A DNA stretch of 6,266 bases from Onstottus_B sp035558335 (GTDB lineage Bacteria > Acidobacteriota > Blastocatellia > UBA7656). The stretch lies in the NCBI GenBank assembly GCA_035558335.1, contig DATMCM010000173.1, positions 1 through 6,266 of the forward strand. Direction: 5' to 3'. The notes under the pieces are model-generated. The model saw only the letters and a program-made list of their open reading frames with translations, had not been told where the DNA came from and did not search any database. Below are positions 1 to 5,358 of this stretch, piece after piece. The stretch's first letter is position 1, and every line of letters begins with the position of its first letter. The translations under genes and the position numbers were made by a program.

Positions 1-220
1 GTAACCGCTATGCGGCCCGGCGCGCGAAAATGACGACTTCGATCTATTGATAGGTAACCGCTATGCGGCCCGGCGCGCGAAAATGACGACGTCGATCTAT
101 CGATAGGTAACCGCTACGCGGCCCGGTGCGCGAAAATGACGACGTCGATCTATCGAGAGGTAATCGCTACGCGGCCCGGTCACCCGCAACAACCCGTCTT
201 CTATCGATAGGTAGCCGCTA
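1..220. repeat. 53-bp tandem repeat array, about 4.2 copies
   Basis: Three near-identical 53-bp units start at 1, 54 and 107. Units 1 and 2 differ at two positions, units 2 and 3 at three. A fourth unit (160-210) is 51 bp and keeps both ends, but its middle (about 181-200) has diverged. A 10-base remnant (211-220) ends the array. Each unit opens with GTAACCGCTA or a variant, continues with GCGGCCCGG, GCGCG and GAAAATGACGAC, and closes with CTATCGATAG, a perfect 10-bp palindrome in units 2 and 4 with one change in units 1 and 3. The unit length is not a multiple of three and no gene covers it, so it is non-coding. The window begins at a unit boundary, so more copies may lie upstream. The function is unknown; its place ahead of rpmH would fit an origin-proximal or regulatory repeat, but that is inference. 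Confidence 0.93.
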
Positions 221-308
221 GAGAGTTTGTCTCCAGCCGGCTCCCAGCGACTGACTTCGAGTCCTACTCTTAATCACACCGTAACCCCACCACGCGAAGG
301 TCATTTCC
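221..308. other. Unassigned non-coding stretch between repeat array and promoter
   Basis: This is unique sequence with no start codon leading to a credible protein, no tRNA fold and no DnaA box matching TTATCCACA or a close variant. The array motif GTAACC recurs at 281-286, and again at 320-325 inside the promoter spacer, outside the 53-bp periodicity. These may be chance or decayed repeat fragments. Nothing else is recognised. Confidence 0.5.
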
Positions 309-337
309 TTGACAACATCGTAACCAACCGGTAGTTT
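309..337 (+). promoter_or_regulatory. Probable sigma70-type promoter for rpmH and the downstream cluster
   Basis: A perfect -35 hexamer TTGACA (309-314) is followed after exactly 17 bp by TAGTTT (332-337), which matches three of six positions of the -10 consensus, including the first two and the last. Transcription would begin near 344, leaving a leader of roughly 35 nt before the rpmH start. It is the best promoter match I see upstream of the cluster and lies where an rpmH promoter is expected. The weak -10 lowers confidence. Confidence 0.55.
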
Positions 338-377
338 CAATGTTTTACGACAAGACGATAATCGAGAGGTGTGTAGT

Positions 378-521
378 ATGAGACGGACTTTTCAGCCTAA
401 CAATCGCCGCCGGGCAAAAACTCATGGGTTCCGGGTGCGCATGAGCACCAAGGGCGGTCAACTCGTGCTAAAGCGCCGGCGCGCCAAGGGCCGGAAGCGC
501 CTGACTCCCGCGCATTATTAA
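378..521 (+). CDS. rpmH: 50S ribosomal protein L34
   Basis: This 47-residue, very basic protein is the ribosomal protein L34 (bL34), a small component of the large subunit that binds 23S rRNA. It begins MRRTFQPNNRRRAKTHGFRV and continues RMSTKGG, then a run rich in K and R (LKRRRAKGRKRL), ending TPAHY. The TFQP(N/S)xRxR..THGFRxRM signature and the GRKRL tail are diagnostic, and the length is typical (44-50 aa). A strong Shine-Dalgarno, GAGGTG at 366-371, sits six bases before the ATG, which fixes the start. It is the first gene of the cluster, 14 bp before the longest rnpA reading frame, the almost universal bacterial arrangement. Expression is probably driven by the promoter ending at about 337. 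Confidence 0.97.
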   Translation: MRRTFQPNNRRRAKTHGFRVRMSTKGGQLVLKRRRAKGRKRLTPAHY

Positions 522-523
522 TT

Positions 524-581
524 CAGGACTGAGCGATGAGGACTGAGAAATTAGGAGAATCAGTCTCGGTCTCCAGTCCTC
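524..581. repeat. CAGTCCT-type short repeat and inverted repeat over the rnpA 5' end
   Basis: CAGGACTGAG occurs at 524-533, and GAGGACTGAG follows at 538-547. The complementary CTCCAGTCCTC lies at 571-581. Arms AGGACTGAG (539-547) and CTCCAGTCCT (571-580) pair with one bulged base, and a second option pairs GACTGA (541-546) with TCAGTC (560-565). On the minus strand the first part reads as two CTCAGTCCT units, the same motif that is tandemly repeated inside mnmE at 4041-4068. The element spans the candidate rnpA ribosome binding site, its first ATG and most of the first 15 codons. I infer a short dispersed repeat that inserted into or arose at this gene junction. Confidence 0.65.
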
Positions 582-946
582 AAAGCTGTATGGTGGACGA
601 ACGCTCAGAGAAGTTCTCCAAGTCAGACCGCATTCTGAAGCGGGACCGCTTTCTGGAAGTGTACGATACCGGCCGCAAGATCCAGGCTACATACTTCACG
701 GCTTTCGTGTTACTGAATCAAACCGAGAAGCCTCGCATCGGCATAACGGCAACACGAAAAATTGGCAACTCGGTCGAGCGCAATCGTGCCCGCCGGCTGG
801 TACGCGAAGCGTTCAGGAAAAACAAATGGCTACTCCCAAACGGAGTTGATATAGTCATTAATGTGAAGCGCCGCCTGATTGACGCAAGCTACGGCGCGTT
901 GGAAGGCGACTTAATTACTTTTCTAAAGAAGGTGGGCGACCAGTGA
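536..946 (+). CDS. rnpA: Ribonuclease P protein component
   Basis: RnpA is the basic protein cofactor of RNase P, the ribozyme that removes 5' leaders from precursor tRNAs. The family core is clear: FSKSDRILKRDRFLEVYDTGRK (residues 27-48, the usual N-terminal helix region), then RIGITATRKIGNS (67-79) and the RNR signature ERNRARRLVREAFR (81-94), followed by DIVINVKRRL (105-114). The frame from 536 gives 136 aa, with AGGA at 525-528 seven bases upstream. Its first 18 residues have no family counterpart and coincide with a short dispersed repeat. An in-frame ATG at 590 (MVDERSEKFSKSDR) would give 118 aa, closer to the family norm, but has only a weak ribosome binding site. I give the longer frame with the start unresolved. 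The stop overlaps the start of yidD, consistent with translational coupling. Confidence 0.93.
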   Translation: MRTEKLGESVSVSSPQSCMVDERSEKFSKSDRILKRDRFLEVYDTGRKIQATYFTAFVLLNQTEKPRIGITATRKIGNSVERNRARRLVREAFRKNKWLLPNGVDIVINVKRRLIDASYGALEGDLITFLKKVGDQ

Positions 947-1152
947 AGGTGGTTTTGATCTTTGTTATAAGAGTCTACCAAATGCTCATCTCCCCGTTGC
1001 TCCCGCCGTCGTGCAGATTCACGCCCACTTGTTCCGAATACACACTCGAAGCGATAAAGCGGCACGGCGGCCTGCGCGGTTCGTACATGGGCGCGCGCAG
1101 GCTTCTGCGATGTCACCCGTTTCACGCCGGCGGCTATGACCCGGTGAAATAA
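943..1152 (+). CDS. yidD: Membrane protein insertion efficiency factor YidD
   Basis: YidD is a small inner-membrane-associated protein that helps membrane-protein insertion and is usually encoded between rnpA and yidC, as here. The 69-aa product has an amphipathic or hydrophobic N-terminus (residues 3-20, with Y12 and the family's LISPLLPPSCRF stretch). The hallmark CRFTPTCSEYTLEAI lies at 24-38 (C24, C30, S31, Y33), RLLRCHPF at 53-60 (C57, H58, P59) and GGYDPVK at 63-69. Three conserved cysteines are intact. The length is slightly short of the common 70-85 aa, the tail stopping just after DPV. Translation most likely starts at GTG 943, sharing bases with the rnpA TGA, with AAGGTG at 929-934 eight bases upstream. 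A second GTG at 949 cannot be excluded. Confidence 0.95.
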   Translation: MKVVLIFVIRVYQMLISPLLPPSCRFTPTCSEYTLEAIKRHGGLRGSYMGARRLLRCHPFHAGGYDPVK

Positions 1153-1172
1153 TTTGGCGAATTATTCCTGTC

Positions 1173-1206
1173 GAGCGGGCGTCAAGCGATGAGCTTCGCC
1201 CAGCTC
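1173..1206 (+). other. Stable hairpin in the yidD-yidC intergenic region
   Basis: GAGCGGGCG (1173-1181) pairs with CGCCC-a-GCTC (1197-1206), with A1202 bulged. The stem resumes with AAGC (1184-1187) against GCTT (1193-1196), closing a five-base GATGA loop. About 13 base pairs form in total. No run of T follows, so it is a poor candidate for an intrinsic terminator; an RNA processing or stability element is equally possible. Confidence 0.55.
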
Positions 1207-1224
1207 GTCAGTCAACAACCAGGA

Positions 1225-1243
1225 CGGGCGGCGACTCCGCCTG
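1225..1243 (+). other. Small GC hairpin just upstream of the yidC start
   Basis: GGCGG (1227-1231) pairs with CCGCC (1237-1241) around a CGACT loop, extendable by G1226-T1242 and C1225-G1243. It ends ten bases before the yidC ATG, where a ribosome binding site would be expected, and no clear Shine-Dalgarno is present there. The only AGGA (1221-1224) is too far upstream to act directly on a linear mRNA, although this hairpin would bring it closer. A structural role in yidC translation is speculative. Confidence 0.3.
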
Positions 1244-1253
1244 ATGTGATTTG

Positions 1254-3350
1254 ATGGATCGAAATCGAGTAATACTGGCGATGATACTTTCGATCGCGGT
1301 GCTGATGGCCTGGCCGTTAGTAATGCGCCGGTTCTTTCCGGCACCGCCTACACCGGATATCGAAGAGCTTATCGATCAGAATGCCGCGCAATCAGCCGAC
1401 TCAGCCCAGAAGCCTCCCGCGCCGCAAACGCCCGACCGGTTGCCGAAGGCCCCACCTCGATCGCCTGCGCAGCCGCCTGTAACTCAGGTCGCCCAACGCG
1501 AGCCGATAACAATCAAGACCGACCACTGGACTGCAAAGTTTTCAAACCATGGCGCCGTTGCCACGTCTTGGATACTGAAGAGTTATCGAGAAAATGGTGT
1601 GGATCGGGAGATTCGGCCCGCCGAGGGCGAGGACCTGGATCTGATTCCGGCGCACATACCCGAAGGGCTTGCCCCGCCGTTCAGTCTCTGGCTGCCATCC
1701 TCGCCGGCCCTGACCAGGGAGCTCAGCGAAGCAAACTTTCAGGTCGAAGCTCTTGGTCAAAGTGAGAATGAGATAGACCTTGGCTCTGGCGCACAGAAGG
1801 AGATCACGTTCGTTTATTCTTCGCCTACTGTCACTGCGCGAAAGACGTTCAAATTCACCGGCGGGTCCTTTGTTCTGGATGTGCGCGCCGAGGTCGAGGC
1901 AAACGGAGTTCAGCAACCGGTTGAGATCGTCATCGGGCCGCGCATCGGCGATCAAAGCGACCGGCAGACTGGAAGCTACGCATCGCCGCCGCAGGTCGTC
2001 GCCTACACGCGAGACGGGTCGCGCCAGCAGATTCCAGGCGCGAACATTACTCCTCCATTCGCGACAGTCACCGGAGTGGATCATTCTTCAAACCAGATCG
2101 ACATAGACAAGCCCCTTGCAACGGATGTGGATCGAGTGAAGCTGGTCGCGGACAAGGGTACGACTTTTCTGGGGTACGCTCGCGTGCTCGCGCGCGAAGC
2201 TGGCAATCAACGGTTGACGCTGGACTCGATACCTCAGGGAACTGCCAAGGGCATAGGTGTCGCGCAGGGCTACGACACGCTCAGACACGGCTACAAGTGG
2301 GCAGGAGTCACCGATCACTACTTCGCGATGCTTGCGGTTTCGGAAATGCCGATGCCGGAGGTCACGCTCACCAACGTCCATTTGAAGCCGCCCGGACAGG
2401 ACGCTCCGCAAGACTATCCTTCAGTCGCAGTTCAATTGCGCGCGAACTCGGACTTACACGTGTTCGTTGGGCCAAAGGACAGAGAGCTACTGGCAGAAGT
2501 CAGCCATCAGGTAGAGGCGAACCTTGGCGCGTTGATTGACTACGGTATGTTCTCCTTCGTCGTTCGCCCGATAGTGCCGGCGCTGGCTTGGGCGCTGAAC
2601 GGACTTAAGAGGCTGTTCAATAACTACGGCTGGGCGATCGTGGGTGTGACGGTGCTGATAAACCTTGCGCTGTCGCCGTTAAGGTTCTACAGCTCGAAAA
2701 AGATGAAAAAGGCTGCGAAGCATCAGCCTCGGATGAAAGAGCTTCAAGACAAGATGAAGAAGCTCAAAGAGAACCCGAAGAAGTACGAGCGCGAGTTGCA
2801 GGAGCTTCAGCAGGAGCAGCTCGCTCTTATGAAAGAAGCCAACCCGCTGGGCGGATGCATGCCGCTGCTGCTCCAGATGCCCATCTTCTGGGCGGTTTAT
2901 TTGTACCTGGGATCGTCGCTCGACGTGCGACACGCGCCGTGGACGCTGTGGATTCACGATCTGTCGAGACCCGATCCGTATAAGCTGCTGCCGATAATAA
3001 TGTGCGTGACGATGATCGCATCGACTATGCTCACGCCGCAGCCGCCGTCCGCGGACCCTTCAATGAAGATGCAACGAGTAATGATGACCTGGCTGATGCC
3101 GATCATGCTCACGTACTTCTTTTTCTTCTCCGCTCCCAGCGGGCTGGTTCTGTACTGGATGGTGAGCAACATCGTGGGCGTCGCTATTCAGTTGTTCATC
3201 AACCGGCGCACCGCCGAGCCAACCAACGAAGCGGCTCTCGCTGGCCCGAGCAGTGGTTCGAAAGGCGGCCCACGTGGGGCAAAGCAAGTCGGCACCGAAG
3301 CGGGCGGCAAGAAGTCTCGCAAGCGACAGGAACGGCAAGCCGAGGTCTGA
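1254..3350 (+). CDS. yidC: Membrane protein insertase YidC (Oxa1 family, long diderm type)
   Basis: YidC inserts and folds inner-membrane proteins, alone or with SecYEG. The start MDRNR followed by a transmembrane helix (about 6-25) parallels the E. coli N-terminus and supports ATG 1254 over the adjacent TTG at 1251. Next come an acidic, proline-rich linker (about 33-80) and a large beta-rich periplasmic domain (about 84-425). The Oxa1 core follows: amphipathic helix (about 433-452), TM2 (458-477), a charged coiled-coil cytoplasmic hairpin (482-528), NPLGGCMPLLLQMPIF (530-545) with TM3, WIHDLSRPDPY (566-576), TM4 (578-594), TM5 (609-627), then PSGLVLYWMVSN (628-639) with TM6. The lysine/arginine-rich tail (670-695) may contact the ribosome. 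At 698 aa it exceeds E. coli YidC (548 aa), through the linker, an apparent periplasmic insertion near 268-335 and the tail. A488 sits where E. coli has its groove arginine R366. Confidence 0.97.
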   Translation: MDRNRVILAMILSIAVLMAWPLVMRRFFPAPPTPDIEELIDQNAAQSADSAQKPPAPQTPDRLPKAPPRSPAQPPVTQVAQREPITIKTDHWTAKFSNHGAVATSWILKSYRENGVDREIRPAEGEDLDLIPAHIPEGLAPPFSLWLPSSPALTRELSEANFQVEALGQSENEIDLGSGAQKEITFVYSSPTVTARKTFKFTGGSFVLDVRAEVEANGVQQPVEIVIGPRIGDQSDRQTGSYASPPQVVAYTRDGSRQQIPGANITPPFATVTGVDHSSNQIDIDKPLATDVDRVKLVADKGTTFLGYARVLAREAGNQRLTLDSIPQGTAKGIGVAQGYDTLRHGYKWAGVTDHYFAMLAVSEMPMPEVTLTNVHLKPPGQDAPQDYPSVAVQLRANSDLHVFVGPKDRELLAEVSHQVEANLGALIDYGMFSFVVRPIVPALAWALNGLKRLFNNYGWAIVGVTVLINLALSPLRFYSSKKMKKAAKHQPRMKELQDKMKKLKENPKKYERELQELQQEQLALMKEANPLGGCMPLLLQMPIFWAVYLYLGSSLDVRHAPWTLWIHDLSRPDPYKLLPIIMCVTMIASTMLTPQPPSADPSMKMQRVMMTWLMPIMLTYFFFFSAPSGLVLYWMVSNIVGVAIQLFINRRTAEPTNEAALAGPSSGSKGGPRGAKQVGTEAGGKKSRKRQERQAEV

Positions 3351-3378
3351 GACCAAACCCGGTCGAGGGTAGCTAGCG

Positions 3379-3831
3379 ATGTCAGAGGATGATGTCAGGG
3401 CCGTCGTTGAATTCACCAATCGCGTGCTTGGCGCGAGCGGGCTTGATCTGAAAGCCGCCGCCGAGCAAGCCGCGGACGAGCTGAAGGTTCAGGTTCGCGG
3501 CAGTGATGTTGCTTTGCTTCTGGGACACAATGCGGAGTTGCTCGATGCGCTCGAGTATCTTGGCAACCGCTCACTTGCCCGACACGCCGGCGAAGAGATG
3601 CACATTGTGTTCGACTCAGGCAGCTACCGTGCACATCGGGAGAAGGAGCTGCGGCTGATGGCGGAGAAGGCAGCCGAGAAAGTTCGAACATCGCGAACGC
3701 CGTTCAGTTTTACACCGATGAGCGCAAACGAACGAAGGATCATCCATCTAGCACTCGCCGAGGATGCGACTGTCGTCACTGAAAGCCAGGGCAGCGGCGA
3801 GAACCGCAAAGTTACCGTCCGGCCTGCATAG
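3379..3831 (+). CDS. jag: Jag/KhpB-like KH-R3H RNA-binding protein
   Basis: Jag (KhpB, SpoIIIJ-associated) is a cytoplasmic single-stranded nucleic-acid binding protein usually encoded directly after yidC, as here. In Firmicutes it partners KhpA and affects cell-wall synthesis and division. The 150-aa product has an acidic helical N-terminus (1-30), a KH domain (about 35-83, with LLLGHNAELLDALEYLGNRS at 46-65) and an R3H domain (about 112-149, with R119-x3-H123 in NERRIIHLAL and the closing NRKVTVRP). The separate Jag_N domain found in many longer homologues is absent. The KH loop GxxG reads G49-H50-N51-A52, so its second glycine is missing. GAGGG at 3365-3369, nine bases before the ATG, supports the start. 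It lies 28 bp after yidC, probably on the same transcript. Confidence 0.9.
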   Translation: MSEDDVRAVVEFTNRVLGASGLDLKAAAEQAADELKVQVRGSDVALLLGHNAELLDALEYLGNRSLARHAGEEMHIVFDSGSYRAHREKELRLMAEKAAEKVRTSRTPFSFTPMSANERRIIHLALAEDATVVTESQGSGENRKVTVRPA

Positions 3832-3839
3832 CGGGTTCG

Positions 3840-3901
3840 GGTTTCTGGTTTGTGGTTTCTAGTTCAGGCGCATACGAACCAGAAACCAGGAACCAGAAAC
3901 C
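3840..3901. repeat. Long imperfect hairpin (GGTTTCTGGTT family) between jag and mnmE
   Basis: Two 26-base arms (3840-3865 and 3876-3901) are inverted complements at 23 of 26 positions around a 10-base loop. Each arm contains degenerate direct repeats of GGTTTCTGGTT, complement AACCAGAAACC. The right arm ends one base before the mnmE ATG and contains the only candidate Shine-Dalgarno, AGGAA at 3888-3892. Two of the three imperfect pairs fall exactly there (G3889-G3852 and a G3890-T3851 wobble). It fills nearly all of the 71-bp gap. There is no T-run, so it is not a standard terminator. I infer a dispersed hairpin repeat that could also modulate mnmE translation. Confidence 0.8.
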
Positions 3902-3902
3902 G

Positions 3903-5312
3903 ATGTATTCAGATGACACAATTGCGGCGATCTCCACCCCACCTGGCAGGGGCGGTATCGGCGTGGTGCGATTGAGCGGACCCGCGGCGCTGGACATCGC
4001 GGCTGCGGTCTTTCTTTCGGAGCGCCAAAACCCTTCCGGCCTCAGTCCTCAGTCTTCAGTCCTCAGTCCTTCCAAAGCGCAGTTCGGCCACATCGTCGAC
4101 TCCGCTAGCTCTCTACCGATCGACCAGGCAGTACTGACCTGCTTCAAGGCGCCGCGTTCATACACCGGCGAGGACGTAATCGAACTGAGTTGCCACGGAA
4201 GCCCGGTAGTCCTTCGCCGCGTGCTCGATCTGGTTACTGCGAAGGGTGCGCGCATTGCGGAGCCCGGCGAGTTCACGTTTCGCGCGTTCGTCAACAAGCG
4301 CATCGATCTCGCCCAGGCTCAAGCAGTGCGCGACTTGATCAACGCGCAGACTGAGTACCAGGCCCGGGTCGCGACCCAGCAGCTCGAAGGCGCGCTTTCC
4401 GGGCGGCTCACGCCCATCAAAGAATCACTCGTCGAGGTGATCGTTCATCTCGAATCATCAGTGGAATTTGTCGAAGATGATATATCGTCGGAAGCGGTCT
4501 ACGCGCTCACCGGTAAACTCGCGCGAGTCATCCAAGACTTGAATGCGATTGCTGCGAGCTTCTCGTTCGGCCGCTTGGTTAAAGAAGGCTTCGATCTGGC
4601 GATAGTCGGCCGCCCGAACGTTGGGAAGTCTTCGGTGTTCAACCGGCTCATCGGAAGCGATAGGGCGATTGTGACCGAGGTCCCGGGTACGACGCGGGAC
4701 GCGCTCTATGAAAGCACATCAATTTCTGGAGTGCCGGTGCGACTGATCGACACAGCAGGGATTCGCGAGACAAGCGATGTGGTTGAGACGATCGGAATCA
4801 CCCGAAGCCGAAGCGCGATTGCCGATGCGGACATCTCGATTCTGGTGTTCGATGCTTCCCGCCGGTTTCAAGTAGAGGACATTGATCTACTCGGCAGCGT
4901 GCCAGAGGCGAGGCGCATAATCGCGCTTAACAAGATCGACCTGCCGAATGTTTTCGGCGAAGAGCTGGACGATGAGCTTGGTTCGAAATGGCAGGACAAC
5001 CTGGTGAATATTTCGGCATTGACCGGCACCGGGTTCAGTGAACTTACTGCGAAAATCTTCGAGCGGCTGTCGGGTGACGCGTCGACTGAGCGCGATGATA
5101 TAATGCTGACCGACGCACGACAGCACGCGGCTGTGCGGCGAGGGATCGAGAAGCTTTCAGAAGCGCGCGCTTTGATGATTGGGGGAGAGCTCGAAGAGGT
5201 TGTTTTGTTGAAGCTGCGCGGAGGGCTAGAGGCGCTTGGCGAGGTAACGGGCGAGACTTTGACGGAAGATATTCTGGGACAGATATTCTCGACATTTTGT
5301 ATTGGGAAGTGA
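3903..5312 (+). CDS. mnmE: tRNA uridine-5-carboxymethylaminomethyl(34) synthesis GTPase MnmE
   Basis: MnmE, with MnmG, installs (carboxymethyl)aminomethyl groups on C5 of the wobble uridine of several tRNAs, using GTP and a methylene-tetrahydrofolate carbon. The N-terminal folate-binding domain opens DDTIAAISTPPGRGGIGVVRLSG (4-26) and contains YTGEDVIELSCHGSPVVL (87-104) and PGEFTFRAFVNKRIDLAQAQ (121-140). The inserted G domain has P-loop GRPNVGKSS (236-244), GTTRD (262-266), DTAGIRE (283-289, with E289 matching the E. coli catalytic glutamate), NKID (343-346) and SAL (371-373). The protein ends in the invariant FCIGK (C466). At 469 aa it is full length. ATG 3903 is chosen because the protein begins there like the family; an upstream in-frame GTG (3852) only translates the hairpin repeat. 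Residues 47-57 come from a short tandem repeat. Confidence 0.97.
   Translation: MYSDDTIAAISTPPGRGGIGVVRLSGPAALDIAAAVFLSERQNPSGLSPQSSVLSPSKAQFGHIVDSASSLPIDQAVLTCFKAPRSYTGEDVIELSCHGSPVVLRRVLDLVTAKGARIAEPGEFTFRAFVNKRIDLAQAQAVRDLINAQTEYQARVATQQLEGALSGRLTPIKESLVEVIVHLESSVEFVEDDISSEAVYALTGKLARVIQDLNAIAASFSFGRLVKEGFDLAIVGRPNVGKSSVFNRLIGSDRAIVTEVPGTTRDALYESTSISGVPVRLIDTAGIRETSDVVETIGITRSRSAIADADISILVFDASRRFQVEDIDLLGSVPEARRIIALNKIDLPNVFGEELDDELGSKWQDNLVNISALTGTGFSELTAKIFERLSGDASTERDDIMLTDARQHAAVRRGIEKLSEARALMIGGELEEVVLLKLRGGLEALGEVTGETLTEDILGQIFSTFCIGK
4041..4068 (+). repeat. Four tandem 7-bp CTCAGTC repeats in frame inside mnmE
   Basis: CTCAGTC, CTCAGTC, TTCAGTC and CTCAGTC follow without a gap, then CTTCC. 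Because 7 is not a multiple of 3, the repeat is read in shifting frames, giving LSPQSSVLSPS (residues 47-57). This is a low-complexity Ser/Pro loop between the first helix of the MnmE N-terminal domain and the KAQFGHI strand, a region where family length varies. The reading frame is maintained. The unit matches, in the opposite orientation, the repeat at the rnpA 5' end. Confidence 0.88.
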
Positions 5313-5315
5313 GGC

Positions 5316-5349
5316 TTGTAGAGGCAGCATTCCGTGGCCGCCTCTACAA
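5316..5349. repeat. Perfect 10-bp inverted repeat between mnmE and mnmG
   Basis: TTGTAGAGGC (5316-5325) and GCCTCTACAA (5340-5349) are exact inverted complements with a 14-base spacer. The pair starts three bases after the mnmE stop and ends nine bases before the mnmG ATG. TTTT at 5355-5358 is separated from the stem by CGAGC, so intrinsic termination would be weak at most, and it would separate two genes whose products form a complex. A dispersed palindromic repeat or an RNA-stability hairpin is more likely. Confidence 0.7.
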
Positions 5350-5358
5350 CGAGCTTTT

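Noticed and set aside
1..220. CRISPR array
   Set aside because: The units are contiguous 53-bp copies without unique spacers, so this is a plain tandem repeat.
236..280. Possible tRNA 3' half (TTCGAGTCC resembling a T-loop)
   Set aside because: The five bases on each side of the loop cannot pair as a T-stem, and no acceptor or anticodon arm is present.
1..377. Replication origin with DnaA boxes
   Set aside because: The location near rpmH made it worth looking for, but I found no TTATCCACA-like boxes and no AT-rich unwinding region.
1542..2084. 180-codon open frame on the minus strand
   Set aside because: It is antisense to the YidC periplasmic domain, with arginine-rich, low-information sequence typical of a shadow frame.
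3002..3376. 124-codon + strand frame overlapping the yidC 3' end
   Set aside because: It is out of frame with the clearly conserved YidC C-terminus, and its translation has no recognisable domain.
3852..3902. 17-residue N-terminal extension of MnmE from an upstream GTG
   Set aside because: The codons are simply the hairpin repeat; the family N-terminus starts at the ATG at 3903.
5316..5358. Intrinsic terminator after mnmE
   Set aside because: The stem is good, but the four T residues are five bases away and directly precede the mnmG start codon; readthrough to the partner gene is expected.
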